A DNA stretch of 64,000 nt from DASYTH01 sp035762905. Its GTDB lineage: Bacteria > Actinomycetota > Actinomycetes > Mycobacteriales > Pseudonocardiaceae. Positions 43,150 to 51,691 of the stretch are shown one piece after another. Each line of letters begins with the position of its first letter. Position 1 is the stretch's first letter. The position numbers were made by a program, and so were the translations under genes. The notes under the pieces were generated by a model, which searched no databases, was not told the DNA's origin, and saw only the letters and a list, made by a program, of their open reading frames with translations. Where the stretch lies: the NCBI RefSeq assembly GCF_035762905.1, contig NZ_DASUCC010000056.1, positions 74,005 through 138,004 of the forward strand, read 5' to 3'.

Positions 43150-43562
43150 CCACCGCGAACCCGAGTCTGGAGTGGCTGCTGGAGAACCTGGTGGACAGCA
43201 CGCCCGGTGCCCATCATGCGCTGGTGCTGTCCAGGGACGGCCTCAAGCTCTGCCACTCGCACCGGTTGAGCACCGACAAGGCCGACCACCTTGCCGCGAT
43301 CGCCGCCGGAATGCAGGCCCTGTCCCAGGGTGCGTCCGCGGAGTTCGGCGACGGCACCGGCGGGGTGCGCCAGTCGATGATCGAGTTCCACGGCGGGCTG
43401 CTGTTCATCGTCGAGGCCGGCCAGGGCGCCCACCTCGCGCTGCTCGCGGCCGAGGACGCGGATGTCGGGCTGATCGGTCACAACATGAACCTGTTGGTCG
43501 AGCAGCTCGCCGAGTTCCTGATCGCCCCGCCCCGCCGGCCCTTCCACAACACCCGCGCATGA
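43146..43562 (+). CDS. cvnB: Conservon Roadblock/LC7 protein CvnB
   Basis: The 138-residue protein is a Roadblock/LC7 fold: LEWLLENLVDSTPGAHHALV, SRDGLKL, ADHLAAIAAGMQALSQGASA, and a last helix VEQLAEFL. In conservons it contacts the GTPase and may act like a GTPase-activating or adaptor subunit, as MglB does for MglA. It overlaps the genes on both sides by ATGA, so its expression level is tied to CvnA and CvnC. Confidence 0.92.
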   Translation: MTTANPSLEWLLENLVDSTPGAHHALVLSRDGLKLCHSHRLSTDKADHLAAIAAGMQALSQGASAEFGDGTGGVRQSMIEFHGGLLFIVEAGQGAHLALLAAEDADVGLIGHNMNLLVEQLAEFLIAPPRRPFHNTRA

Positions 43563-43918
43563 TCCGGCGGGAGATCGACGGGGAGGATCCCGATCGCCTC
43601 TACACGGTGACCGGCGGGCGCAGCCGGGCCGACGATCCCGCGCTCGACCTGGTCACCCTGATCGTCGCCGATGCCGACCCGGCGCCGGGCATGCAGTCCG
43701 AGCACGTCCGAATCCTGTCGATCTGCCGTTCACCCACCGCGATCGTGGAGTTGTCCGCCGAACTGGCGCTGCCGGTGACCGTGGTGAAGATCCTGGTGTC
43801 CGATCTGCTTGCCATGGGCCAGGTAACCGCCCGGCACCCGTCCGCCGCCCGAGGTGGGTTCGACTCACGGGACGCCGCGTTCCTGAAGAAGGTGCTCGTT
43901 GGACTCCACAACCTCTGA
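43559..43918 (+). CDS. cvnC: Conservon DUF742 protein CvnC
   Basis: The 119-residue protein matches DUF742: LYTVTGGRSR, DLVTLIVADA, and a winged-helix-like part (SICRSPTAIVELSAELALPV, then KILVSDLLAMGQVTARHP). The winged-helix look suggests protein or DNA contact, but the role in conservons is unsettled. The ATG at 43559 overlaps the cvnB stop and its 3' end overlaps cvnD by 20 bp. Confidence 0.9.
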   Translation: MIRREIDGEDPDRLYTVTGGRSRADDPALDLVTLIVADADPAPGMQSEHVRILSICRSPTAIVELSAELALPVTVVKILVSDLLAMGQVTARHPSAARGGFDSRDAAFLKKVLVGLHNL

Positions 43919-44507
43919 ACTGGCCCGGCGCCAGCCGTTGCGGGACACCGCGACCGACGCCCTGAAGATCGTGATCATCGGCGGCTTCGGGGTGGGCAAG
44001 ACGACCATGGTCCGCTCGGTCAGCGAGATCCGCCCGCTGTCCACCGAGGAGGTGATGACCCAGGCGGGCCTGGGCATCGACCGGACGGCCGGGGTGGCCG
44101 ACAAGATCAGCACCACGGTCGCGTTCGACTTCGGCCGGATCAGCCTGTCCGATGAGCTGGTCCTGTACCTGTTCGGCGCGCCCGGCCAGGAACGGTTCTG
44201 GTTCCTGTGGGACCGGCTGTTCGCCGGCACGCTCGGCGCGATCGTGCTGGTGGATACCAGAAGGCTGGCCGACTCCTGGTACTCCATCGATCGCCTCGAG
44301 CACCACGGCACGCCGTTCATCGTGGCCCGCAACAACTTTCCCGGCCCAGAGCATTCGATCTCCGAGGTGCGCGGTGCGCTCGACCTGCCCGAGGAGATCC
44401 CGCTGATCGACTGCGACGCCCGGAACCGGGAGTCGTCGAAGCAGGCGCTGATCACCCTCGTCCATCATCTCTACGCCCTGACCTCGGCCCGGGAGACCAT
44501 GTCATGA
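43899..44507 (+). CDS. cvnD: Conservon small GTPase CvnD
   Basis: The 202-residue Ras-like GTPase has the P-loop GGFGVGKTT and a switch/G3 region YLFGAPGQERFWFLWD (Gly-Ala-Pro in place of DxxG). The usual NKxD appears as RNNF, as in other CvnD proteins. It starts with TTG at 43899, inside cvnC, with AAGAAGGTG just ahead. It ends in an ATGA overlap with the P450 gene. In Streptomyces the family binds GTP and joins the CvnA-C complex at the membrane. Confidence 0.9.
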   Translation: MDSTTSELARRQPLRDTATDALKIVIIGGFGVGKTTMVRSVSEIRPLSTEEVMTQAGLGIDRTAGVADKISTTVAFDFGRISLSDELVLYLFGAPGQERFWFLWDRLFAGTLGAIVLVDTRRLADSWYSIDRLEHHGTPFIVARNNFPGPEHSISEVRGALDLPEEIPLIDCDARNRESSKQALITLVHHLYALTSARETMS

Positions 44508-45736
44508 CCGAAGTGCAGCACGACGCCGAGCCGACCCGGCTCTACGGACCGCGGTTCCAGAACGACCCGGCCCGGCTCTACGCGGAGATCCGGCGGCTGC
44601 ACGGCCCGGTCGCGCCGATCCTGCTCGAGGGCGACGTGCCGGCCTGGTTCGTCAGCGGCTACCGCGAGGTGCACCAGGTGACCAGCGACTCGCAGCTGTT
44701 CGCCCGGGACACCCGCCGGTGGAACGCGTGGGGCCGGGTGCCCGGCGACTGGCCGCTGTTGGCCTACGTGGTGCACAACCCGTCGGTGATGTTCACCGAG
44801 GGCCAGGAGCACCGGCGCCGGGCCGGGGCGATCAGTGACGCGCTCGGCGCCGTCGACCAGTTCGAACTGGCCGCGTACTGCGAGAAGATCGCCGACCGGC
44901 TGATCGACCAGTTCGCCGGCAGCGGCGAGGCCGACCTGGTGACCCAGTACGCGGAACGGATCCCGCTGCGCGCCGCCGCCGCCATGTGCGGAATGTCCGA
45001 AACCGACGCCCCGGCCTTGGTCCGCGACCTGGCCCTGTCCGTCGACTCCGCCGGCGCCGAGTCCATGGAGGCCTACGGCCGGGTGCAGGAGGCCATGCGC
45101 CGCCTCGTCGCCGAGAAGGCCGAGATCCCCGGCCCGGACGTCCCGTCCCGCCTGCTGGAGCACCCCGCCCGCCTCTCCGAGGAGGAGATCATTCTGGACC
45201 TGCTGGTGGTGCTCGCCGCCGCTCACCAGCCCACCACCAACTGGATCGGCAACACCATCCGCCTGATGCTCACCGACACCCGTTTCGCCACAACACTTTC
45301 CGGCGGCCGGGCCAGCGTCACCCAGGCGCTCAACGAAGTCCTCTGGCACGACACCCCCACCCAGAACTTCATCGGCCGGTTCGCCACCCGGGACACCCGC
45401 CTCGGAAACCAGCGGGTCCGCGCCGGTGATCTCCTGGTGCTCGGCCTCGCCGCCGCCAACACCGACCCGCAGGTCCGCCCCACCGCAGGCGGCAACACCG
45501 GAAACCGCGCCCAGATGTCCTTCGGCCACGGCGAGCACGGCTGCCCCTACCCGGCCCCCGAACTCGCCGAGGTGATCGCCAAAACCAGCATCGAGGTCCT
45601 CCTCGACCGGCTACCCGACCTCACCCTCGCCGTCCCCGCCGAAGACCTCCCCTGGCGCGCCTCGGTCTGGATGCGCGGCCTGAGCGGCCTCCCCGTCCAC
45701 TTCACCGCAACGCACGTTCCGCCTCTTCGGGATTAA
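44504..45736 (+). CDS. cvnE: Conservon cytochrome P450, CYP157-like, without ExxR
   Basis: The 410-residue P450 has the haem-Cys loop FGHGEHGCPYPAPELAE but two unusual helices. The I-helix reads AAAHQPTTNW, with no acidic residue before the Thr. The K-helix reads NEVLW where nearly all P450s have ExxR. CYP157 enzymes of Streptomyces conservons share exactly this loss, so this is probably a CYP157. It is the fifth gene of the conservon and is coupled to cvnD by ATGA. No ferredoxin is adjacent and the substrate is unknown; a non-catalytic sensing role is possible. Confidence 0.88.
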   Translation: MTEVQHDAEPTRLYGPRFQNDPARLYAEIRRLHGPVAPILLEGDVPAWFVSGYREVHQVTSDSQLFARDTRRWNAWGRVPGDWPLLAYVVHNPSVMFTEGQEHRRRAGAISDALGAVDQFELAAYCEKIADRLIDQFAGSGEADLVTQYAERIPLRAAAAMCGMSETDAPALVRDLALSVDSAGAESMEAYGRVQEAMRRLVAEKAEIPGPDVPSRLLEHPARLSEEEIILDLLVVLAAAHQPTTNWIGNTIRLMLTDTRFATTLSGGRASVTQALNEVLWHDTPTQNFIGRFATRDTRLGNQRVRAGDLLVLGLAAANTDPQVRPTAGGNTGNRAQMSFGHGEHGCPYPAPELAEVIAKTSIEVLLDRLPDLTLAVPAEDLPWRASVWMRGLSGLPVHFTATHVPPLRD

Positions 45737-45761
45737 CTGTTCCGCCTCTCCGGGTTTTACT
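45716..45761 (+). repeat. Two direct 23-bp copies at the end of the conservon
   Basis: GTTCCGCCTCTTCGGGATTA plus ACT is followed at once by GTTCCGCCTCTCCGGGTTTT plus ACT, four mismatches in 23. The first copy contains the P450 stop codon. It looks like a small local duplication. Confidence 0.6.
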
Positions 45762-45974
45762 GCTGTTGTTGCGTTCCAGCCGGTGGTGCGATTAGCGGGT
45801 TGATGGTGGCTGGGTTGCGTCACGGTGCCCCTGAGGTTGCGTTGGTTTGGGCCAAGACTTTGTCTCAATGGTCCACTGTGACAACCCCTGACCCCACTTT
45901 TCCAAGCCGGAACCCGCTGTGCGGCGGCGGAGCCGCGCTGGGAACCGGGGTTCAGGTGCCCGGTCCAGCAACTC

Positions 45975-47195
45975 CTACCGGGGGGTTGGGGTGAAGCGGA
46001 TGGGGAGGGTGGCGGGGCCGCGGGTGAAGACGCCTTGTTCGGTGAGGACGGTGCCGGGCTCGATTTGGAGGTCGGGCATGGCGTCGAGGAGTTGGTTGGT
46101 GGCGACTTCGACCTCGGTCTTGGCGAGCATGGCGCCGACGCAGAAGTGGCGGCCGAGGGCGAAGGCCAGGTGGCCGGCGGCGGCGGAGAACGCGGTGGTG
46201 GTGGGGAGGTCGGTGCGGAAGATGTTGAAGGAGTTGGGGTCGGCGAACCGACGGGGATCCCTGTTGGCGGCGGCGATGAGGCAGGTGACGGTGACGCCTG
46301 CGGGGAGGGTGCCGCCGGTGACCTCGACGTCGTTGTCGGGTTGGCGCATGATCATGTGCACCGGGGGGCTGTAGCGGAGGGTTTCGGCGAACGCCTGGGG
46401 GATCAGCGAGCGGTCGGCGCGGACGGCGGCGAGTTGGTCGGGGTGCTCCAGCAGATTCTTGAACATGCTGGCAATGGCCTTGTCGGTGGTTTCGCCGCCG
46501 GCGGCGAGCAGGAGGCTGACGAAGGCCTTGATGTCCTGGTCGCTCATGGTGGTGCCGTCGACCTCGGCGGTGCAGAGCGTGGACAGCAGGTCGTCGCCCA
46601 GGTTCGCGCGGCGCTCGGTGATCACGGGGACCATGTACTCGGTGAGCTCGGCGCTGGTGCGCAGGCCGGCGGCGGCAACGTCGGGATCCTGGCTCAGGTT
46701 TCCCAGGAACGCGATGACGTTTTCGTACCACCGCTGGAACTTCGGCTGGTCGTCGCGGTTGAGACCGAGCATGTCCACGATGACGTTGATCGGGAACCGC
46801 CGGGCGAAGTCGGCGACCAGGTCGGCGCGGCCGGCATCCCGGAAACCGTCGATCAGCTCGGCGGCGTTGCGCTCGATCACCGGCAGGAACCGCCGCTGCA
46901 GCTCGTTGCCGCGAAACGCCGGCGCGACCAGTGCCCGCCGCACCGCGTGCTCCCGGCCGCTCATCTGCACGATGGTCCGGCCGCCGTGCACCGGCTCCAG
47001 CTGCCACTCGTAGTTGTCCGAGGTGAAGACGGGTTCCCGGAACGCCCGGGCGACGTCCTCGTAGCGCGAGATGATGTAGCTCTGCATCGGGTCGTGCCAG
47101 ACCAGCGGCTGCTCCTCGAGCATGACCCCGTAGGTCGGGTACGGATCCTCGGCGAACTCCTGGGAAAGGATGTCGCGCGCCTGAGCTGTGGTCAC
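45975..47195 (-). CDS. Cytochrome P450
   Basis: The 406-residue soluble P450 has all standard motifs: I-helix LLLAAGGETTDK (AGGET), K-helix ETLR (ExxR) and the haem loop FALGRHFCVGAMLAKTE. The closest style is bacterial class I P450s of the CYP107/CYP105 kind. The GTG at 47195 has AAGGGAG five bases upstream; a longer in-frame start at 47261 adds 22 unsupported residues. No ferredoxin or reductase gene is adjacent. It faces the conservon P450 tail-to-tail across 240 bp with no clear terminator. Confidence 0.9.
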   Translation of the reverse strand: MTTAQARDILSQEFAEDPYPTYGVMLEEQPLVWHDPMQSYIISRYEDVARAFREPVFTSDNYEWQLEPVHGGRTIVQMSGREHAVRRALVAPAFRGNELQRRFLPVIERNAAELIDGFRDAGRADLVADFARRFPINVIVDMLGLNRDDQPKFQRWYENVIAFLGNLSQDPDVAAAGLRTSAELTEYMVPVITERRANLGDDLLSTLCTAEVDGTTMSDQDIKAFVSLLLAAGGETTDKAIASMFKNLLEHPDQLAAVRADRSLIPQAFAETLRYSPPVHMIMRQPDNDVEVTGGTLPAGVTVTCLIAAANRDPRRFADPNSFNIFRTDLPTTTAFSAAAGHLAFALGRHFCVGAMLAKTEVEVATNQLLDAMPDLQIEPGTVLTEQGVFTRGPATLPIRFTPTPR

Positions 47196-47362
47196 AACGC
47201 TCCCTTGGTAGCCACGAAAATTGCCCAACCAGGCTAGCGACCATCGCGGCCGGGAACTCACCCTGCCGGACAGTTCAAGCGGATGGCCTAATCGCCGGTT
47301 ACGGAACGCAGTTGATCGCCGGGCAATGGCTCAAACGTCCTTTGTGGACGGAGCGGGAAGCC

Positions 47363-47410
47363 CGTCCCCAGACACCACTTTGAGGGGGAGGTAAGCGGTG
47401 CCTGGGGACG
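47363..47410. repeat. Long imperfect inverted repeat, possible REP-like element
   Basis: CGTCCCCAG-ACACC (47363-47376) pairs with GGTG-C-CTGGGGACG (47397-47410) around a G-rich 20-base loop. It lies in the 359-bp stretch between the P450 and PadR genes, where I see no gene. The shape recalls bacterial REP hairpins; I saw no second copy in the window. Confidence 0.45.
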
Positions 47411-47554
47411 GTTAATCGGTGCGGTGGTCGCCACTCGGCGGGGGGACCGGGGACCCTGCCCGCACCGACAACCGATACAACGGGCGACCCGAGCCGGCCG
47501 TTCCGCCTGGCGGCGGCATTCCCGGTGATTCGGGCCACAATCCGGCCGGAACCC

Positions 47555-48124
47555 TCAGGACTGGTCGTCGCCGGCCATCCGGTACGCGCCGTGCGCCAGC
47601 CGGCGGATCAGCCGGTTGGTCCATTCCATACGGGTCTCGGCAGTGTGCAGCCACAGTCCGAGGACGTCACCGACCGGACCCCAGGTGTCCAGATCGGTGT
47701 CCGGCGGCAAGTGCGCCGTGATGCTCTCCCGCCACTGCTTCATGACCTGTACCCGTTGCCGCAGCAGGGCGAGGGCCTCGGCGCGGGGGAGGTCCTCGAT
47801 CAGACCGACCGCCGCGGCCAGCAGGTCGAGCCGGGGATCATGGCTGGTGAGTGCCTTGCGGAGCAAGGCGAAGTACGCCTGCGCACCGGTCTCGGTCACC
47901 TCGTACTCCATGCGCGGCGGACCGCCCGCCGCGCTCGGCGTGGTGTCGTGCACGAGCAGCAGGCCCTGCCCGGTCATCGCCTTGAGCGCGTGGTAAACCG
48001 ACCCGGAGGTGGCGCGGGCCCACTCGTGCGCGCCCCAGGTCTCCAGATCGGCGAGTACCTGGTAGCCATGGGCCTGGCCGCGCCGCCGCACCGCGCCGAG
48101 CACCAGCAGTCGGACCGCCGACAC
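47555..48124 (-). CDS. PadR-family regulator
   Basis: The 189-residue protein has the PadR winged helix (LVLGAVRRRGQAHGYQVLAD, SGSVYHALKAMTGQGLL, RMEYEVTETG) and a helical C-terminal dimerisation region. The start is GTG at 48124, six bases after the VOC gene, so the two form an operon with the VOC gene first. Two copies of a CCAAATTTGG palindrome upstream of the VOC gene are probably its operators. PadR proteins respond to phenolics or other small toxic compounds. Confidence 0.88.
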   Translation of the reverse strand: MSAVRLLVLGAVRRRGQAHGYQVLADLETWGAHEWARATSGSVYHALKAMTGQGLLLVHDTTPSAAGGPPRMEYEVTETGAQAYFALLRKALTSHDPRLDLLAAAVGLIEDLPRAEALALLRQRVQVMKQWRESITAHLPPDTDLDTWGPVGDVLGLWLHTAETRMEWTNRLIRRLAHGAYRMAGDDQS

Positions 48125-48130
48125 GGGTGA

Positions 48131-48523
48131 TCAGGCCGGGGCGCGATCGCTGACCCACCACAGCGTGCCGAACGGGTCGACGAAGCCGCCCATCCGGGCG
48201 CCGTCGTCGCCGGCGGTGATCTCCATGGCCGGCGTGGCCCCGGCGGCGACCGCGCGGGTGAACGCGGTGTCGGCGTCCGGCACGGTGGCCCATAGCTGCA
48301 CGTGGACCGGTTCGGCGGGGGAGCGCAGGCACCGCTCGCCGTGCGCGCCCGAGTCGGCGAAGTACAGCAGCCCGGTCCCGATCCGCGCCTCGGCGTGGAT
48401 CACCCGGTCCGGATCGGTGGGCAACGGGACGACGTTGTGCACCTCCGCGTCGAACGCCTGCCTGAGGAACTCGGCGTAGTTGTTGGCGCTGTCCACCATC
48501 ACGTAGGGCGTCACTGACGACAT
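48131..48523 (-). CDS. VOC/PhnB-like glyoxalase-family protein
   Basis: The 130-residue protein has the two-module VOC fold with PhnB features: PYVMVDSANNYAEFLRQAFD at the start, GTGLLYFADS in the middle and GGFVDPFGTLWWVS at the end. Such proteins bind metals and act as glyoxalases, dioxygenases or antibiotic-binding resistance proteins. GAGGAG lies just before the ATG. It is first in an operon with a PadR regulator, a pairing that suggests inducible detoxification of a small molecule. Confidence 0.85.
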   Translation of the reverse strand: MSSVTPYVMVDSANNYAEFLRQAFDAEVHNVVPLPTDPDRVIHAEARIGTGLLYFADSGAHGERCLRSPAEPVHVQLWATVPDADTAFTRAVAAGATPAMEITAGDDGARMGGFVDPFGTLWWVSDRAPA

Positions 48524-48539
48524 GTCGTCTCCTCACTAA

Positions 48540-48590
48540 CCAAATTTGGTGACTGGTCAGACTCTACCACGGACTAGCCAAATTTGGTGA
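48540..48590. promoter_or_regulatory. Two PadR-type operator copies
   Basis: ACCAAATTTGGT (48540-48551) and CCAAATTTGG (48579-48588) lie in the same orientation context CTA[AG]CCAAATTTGGTGA, centred 38 bp apart. They stand upstream of the VOC-PadR operon and just before the divergent Nramp-like gene. Confidence 0.75.
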
Positions 48591-48661
48591 GCCAACGCGT
48601 TTGCGGATCGTCCGCCCTGGGCATACGCGGTGCGAGGGGGGCCGGGAGGGTGGTGGCGACC

Positions 48662-50092
48662 GTGACCCGTGGGGCCGAAGTATCAGTGGCGGACCGGTTT
48701 CCGGCGAAGCATCTGGCGCGGCCGGAGGTCCGGCCGTTACCCGAGCCGCCTGCGTCCACCTGGCGGATCATCGGGCCGGGGGTGATCGCCGCCGGGGTGG
48801 GCCTGGCCTCGGGCGAGTTCATCCTGTTCCCCTACATCGCCTCCCAGGTGGGCCTGGTGTTCGTGTGGGCGGCGATGGTCGGCCTGGCGACCCAGTTCTT
48901 CCTGAACATGGAGATCGAGCGGTACACCCTGGCGACCGGGGAGACGGCGCTGACCGGGTTCAGCCGGTTCTGGCGGCACTGGGGCCTGGTGTTCGCCGTG
49001 CTGACCTTCCTGGCCAACCTGTGGCCCGGTTGGGTCACCAGTTCGGCCTCGCTGATCACCTACCTGTGGGGCGGCAGCGTCCGCTGGATCGCCATCGGTC
49101 TGCTGCTGGTGATCGGTCTGGTGCTCACCCTCGCTCCGGTGGTCTACGTGGCGCTGGAGCGCACCGAGATGGTCAAGGTCGCCGCCGTGCTCGTGCTGTT
49201 GGTGGTCGGCGCGCTGTTCGCGATCTCCGCCGACGCCTGGAGCGATCTGCCGAAGATCGTCACCGAGGCGACCGTACCGGTGGAGCAGCTGGGATTCGCC
49301 CTGCTGCTCGGCGCACTGGCCTTCGCCGGAGCCGGCGGCGGGCAGAATCTGGTGCAGAGCAACTGGATCCGGGACAAGCGGTTCGGCATGGGCGCCTACG
49401 TTCCGCGGATCGTCAGCCCGGTCACCGGCAAGCCGGAGGCCGCGCCGAGCACCGGGTTCATCTTCGAGCCGACCGACGAGCACATGTCCCGCTGGCACCG
49501 CTGGTGGAAGTTGGCCAACCGCGAGCAGCTGTACACCTTCGTGCTGATCACGTTCCTGTCGATTCTGTTCATGTCGCTGCTCGCGTACTCGACGGTTTTC
49601 GGCAGTTCCGGGCTGGCCAACGACATCGGATTCCTGCGGCTGGAGGGTGAGCAGCTCAACGCCGCGGTCGGCAGCTGGTTCGGTCCGTTCTTCTGGTTCA
49701 TCGGCGCGTTCGCGCTGTTCGCCGCGGCGCTGGGCATCGTCGACTATTCCAGCCGGCTGATCGCCGACGTGATCAAGACCAGCTATGCGCCGCGGGCCAA
49801 GGAGAGCACCCTCTACTTCGGACTCGTCTGGGGTCTGGTGGGCCTTGGTTGCGTGATCCTGTTGGCCGGTTTCGCCCAGCCGCTGCCGCTGCTGGTGATC
49901 TCGGCCTGCGTCGGCGGCGTCATGATGTTCCTCTACTCGGGCCTGCTGATCCTGCTCAATCGCCGGGTGCTGCCGGAGCAGATCCGAATCCGGGCCGGCC
50001 GGACCGCCGTGCTCGGCTGGTCGATGCTGTTGTTCGGGGTGCTGTCCGTGCTCACGATCATCAATCAGGGAGCCAAGCTGTTCGGCGGCTGA
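48662..50092 (+). CDS. Nramp-superfamily membrane transporter lacking the DPGN motif
   Basis: The product of about 476 residues has 11-12 membrane spans and the overall pattern of Nramp/MntH metal transporters. The key first-helix DPGN is replaced: the segment reads GPGVIAAGVGLASGEFILFP. The sixth-helix MPH is replaced by AGAGGGQNLVQSNWIRDKR. Without the canonical Asp, Asn, Met and His, ordinary Mn/Fe binding is doubtful; other Nramp-like clades have changed substrate. The start is uncertain among GTGs at 48650-48686; I used 48662, with GGGAGGG upstream. It diverges from the VOC-PadR operon. Confidence 0.8.
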   Translation: MTRGAEVSVADRFPAKHLARPEVRPLPEPPASTWRIIGPGVIAAGVGLASGEFILFPYIASQVGLVFVWAAMVGLATQFFLNMEIERYTLATGETALTGFSRFWRHWGLVFAVLTFLANLWPGWVTSSASLITYLWGGSVRWIAIGLLLVIGLVLTLAPVVYVALERTEMVKVAAVLVLLVVGALFAISADAWSDLPKIVTEATVPVEQLGFALLLGALAFAGAGGGQNLVQSNWIRDKRFGMGAYVPRIVSPVTGKPEAAPSTGFIFEPTDEHMSRWHRWWKLANREQLYTFVLITFLSILFMSLLAYSTVFGSSGLANDIGFLRLEGEQLNAAVGSWFGPFFWFIGAFALFAAALGIVDYSSRLIADVIKTSYAPRAKESTLYFGLVWGLVGLGCVILLAGFAQPLPLLVISACVGGVMMFLYSGLLILLNRRVLPEQIRIRAGRTAVLGWSMLLFGVLSVLTIINQGAKLFGG

Positions 50093-50111
50093 ATCGGCCT
50101 AGACTGGCTGT

Positions 50112-51308
50112 ATGGCCGAGCCAATCGTGTTGGATCGGGAGTTCATCCAGGATCCATATTCCTTGTACCGCAAGCTGCGCGAGGAGGCCCCGGTTCGGCA
50201 GGTGGTTACGCCGAACGGGTTGCGGTCCTGGCTGGTTACCCGGTTCGAGGACGCCCGGGAAGCCCTCGCCGACCCCCGGCTGAGCCGGGACCTGCGCCTG
50301 GCGCCGGACCTGTTCGCGCGGCACAGCACGACCGGCCGCGACGCGGCCGAGTTCGGTCAGGAACTGGCCGCGCACATGCTCAACAGCGATCCGCCGGACC
50401 ACACCCGGCTGCGCCGGGTGGTGACCAGGGCGTTCACCATGCGCCGGGTGGAGCAGCTGCGGCCGAGGATCGAACAGATCACCGCCGACCTGCTGGCCGG
50501 CATGGCCGGCCGGGACGAGGTGGACCTGCTTGACGCGTTCGCGTTTCCGTTGCCGGTCACGGTGATGTGCGAGCTGCTCGGGGTGCCGGTCGAAGATCAG
50601 GGCGAGTTCCGGCACTGGACCCACGCGATGATCACGTCCGGCGACCGGGACGCGGCCATGGCGGCCATCCGGGACTCCGCCGTCTACCTGTCCGCGCTGA
50701 TCGCCGGCAAGCGCGACAACCCGGCCGACGACCTGCTGTCCGCACTGGTGCACGACGAGGACGAGACGCTGAACGACGTCGAGCTGATCTCGATGGCGTT
50801 CCTGCTGCTGATCGCCGGGCACGAGACGACGGTCAATCTGATCGCCAACGGCATGCTTGCCCTGCTGCGTCACCCCGACCAGCTGGCCGCGCTGCGCGCC
50901 GACCCCGGTCTGGTGCCCGGTGCGGTCGAGGAGTTCCTCCGGTACGAGAGCCCGATCAACAACACGCCGCTGCGGCACACCATCGCGCCGGTCACCATCG
51001 GCGGCGTGGAGATCCCCAAGGGCGAACTGGTCCTGGTGGCGCTCGGCTCGGCGAACCGGGACACCACCCGGTTCCCCGCCGCCGACCACCTGGACATCAC
51101 CCGCGAACCCACCCCGCACCTGGCGTTCGGTCACGGCATCCACTACTGCCTCGGCGCACCCCTTGCCCGCCTCGAAGGCCAGATCGCCATCGCCCGCCTG
51201 CTCGAGGCATTCCCCGCCCTCGCCCTGGCCACCGACCCCGCCAACCTCAACTGGCGCAACAGCAACATCCTGCACGGCCTGGAGTCCCTCCCGGTCCGGC
51301 TCCGCTAG
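50112..51308 (+). CDS. Cytochrome P450, CYP107-like
   Basis: The 398-residue P450 has standard motifs: I-helix LLLIAGHETTVNLIANGML, K-helix EEFLRYESP (ExxR) and haem loop FGHGIHYCLGAPLARLE. The style is that of CYP107-type enzymes that hydroxylate secondary metabolites or steroids. A TAGACT hexamer at 50100-50105, seven bases ahead of the ATG at 50112, looks like a -10 element, so the mRNA may be leaderless. It lies 19 bp after the Nramp-like gene. No redox partner is adjacent. Confidence 0.9.
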   Translation: MAEPIVLDREFIQDPYSLYRKLREEAPVRQVVTPNGLRSWLVTRFEDAREALADPRLSRDLRLAPDLFARHSTTGRDAAEFGQELAAHMLNSDPPDHTRLRRVVTRAFTMRRVEQLRPRIEQITADLLAGMAGRDEVDLLDAFAFPLPVTVMCELLGVPVEDQGEFRHWTHAMITSGDRDAAMAAIRDSAVYLSALIAGKRDNPADDLLSALVHDEDETLNDVELISMAFLLLIAGHETTVNLIANGMLALLRHPDQLAALRADPGLVPGAVEEFLRYESPINNTPLRHTIAPVTIGGVEIPKGELVLVALGSANRDTTRFPAADHLDITREPTPHLAFGHGIHYCLGAPLARLEGQIAIARLLEAFPALALATDPANLNWRNSNILHGLESLPVRLR

Positions 51309-51691
51309 CCGTTGCGCATCCGCACCCGCACCGGCATCCGCCCGGTCTTCGGCAGGCCGTAGCCCGGCGGCGGATTGAGCAGCTGGTTCGGTGCTTCCGG
51401 ATGTCCCGGACCAGGCAACGTGATCACCGCCCGCAGTGTCCACACCGGACACGAGCCGTACCACCAGGACACCAGCTCCGGGGCGAACACGTCGATGTCC
51501 GGACCGGTCGCCGTCCGGTAGGCCCAGGCCACCCGCTCGTCGAACAGGATCACCACATCGGCCGTGCCCGCACCCCAGTCGCGGACGAACGCCAGGATGT
51601 CCGGACCGTGGTGGTCGACCCGGAAGGCGTGTTCGGTGAACCGCTGCCGACCCAACCGGACCAGCAACTCATCCAGCTCGGTGATCGTCAT
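51305..51691 (-). CDS. Unknown 128-residue protein paired with a small membrane protein
   Basis: I cannot assign this protein. Its start, ITELDELLVRLGRQRFTEHA, is helical. The middle is beta-rich and Trp-containing (DVVILFDERVAWAYRTATGP, SWWYGSCPVWTLRAVITLPG). The tail is Pro/Arg-rich. Its ATG overlaps the stop of the next upstream gene (ATGA) and its 3' end overlaps the convergent P450 by four bases. With its neighbour it forms a two-gene unit divergent from an XRE-DUF397 cassette. Confidence 0.65.
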   Translation of the reverse strand: MTITELDELLVRLGRQRFTEHAFRVDHHGPDILAFVRDWGAGTADVVILFDERVAWAYRTATGPDIDVFAPELVSWWYGSCPVWTLRAVITLPGPGHPEAPNQLLNPPPGYGLPKTGRMPVRVRMRNG

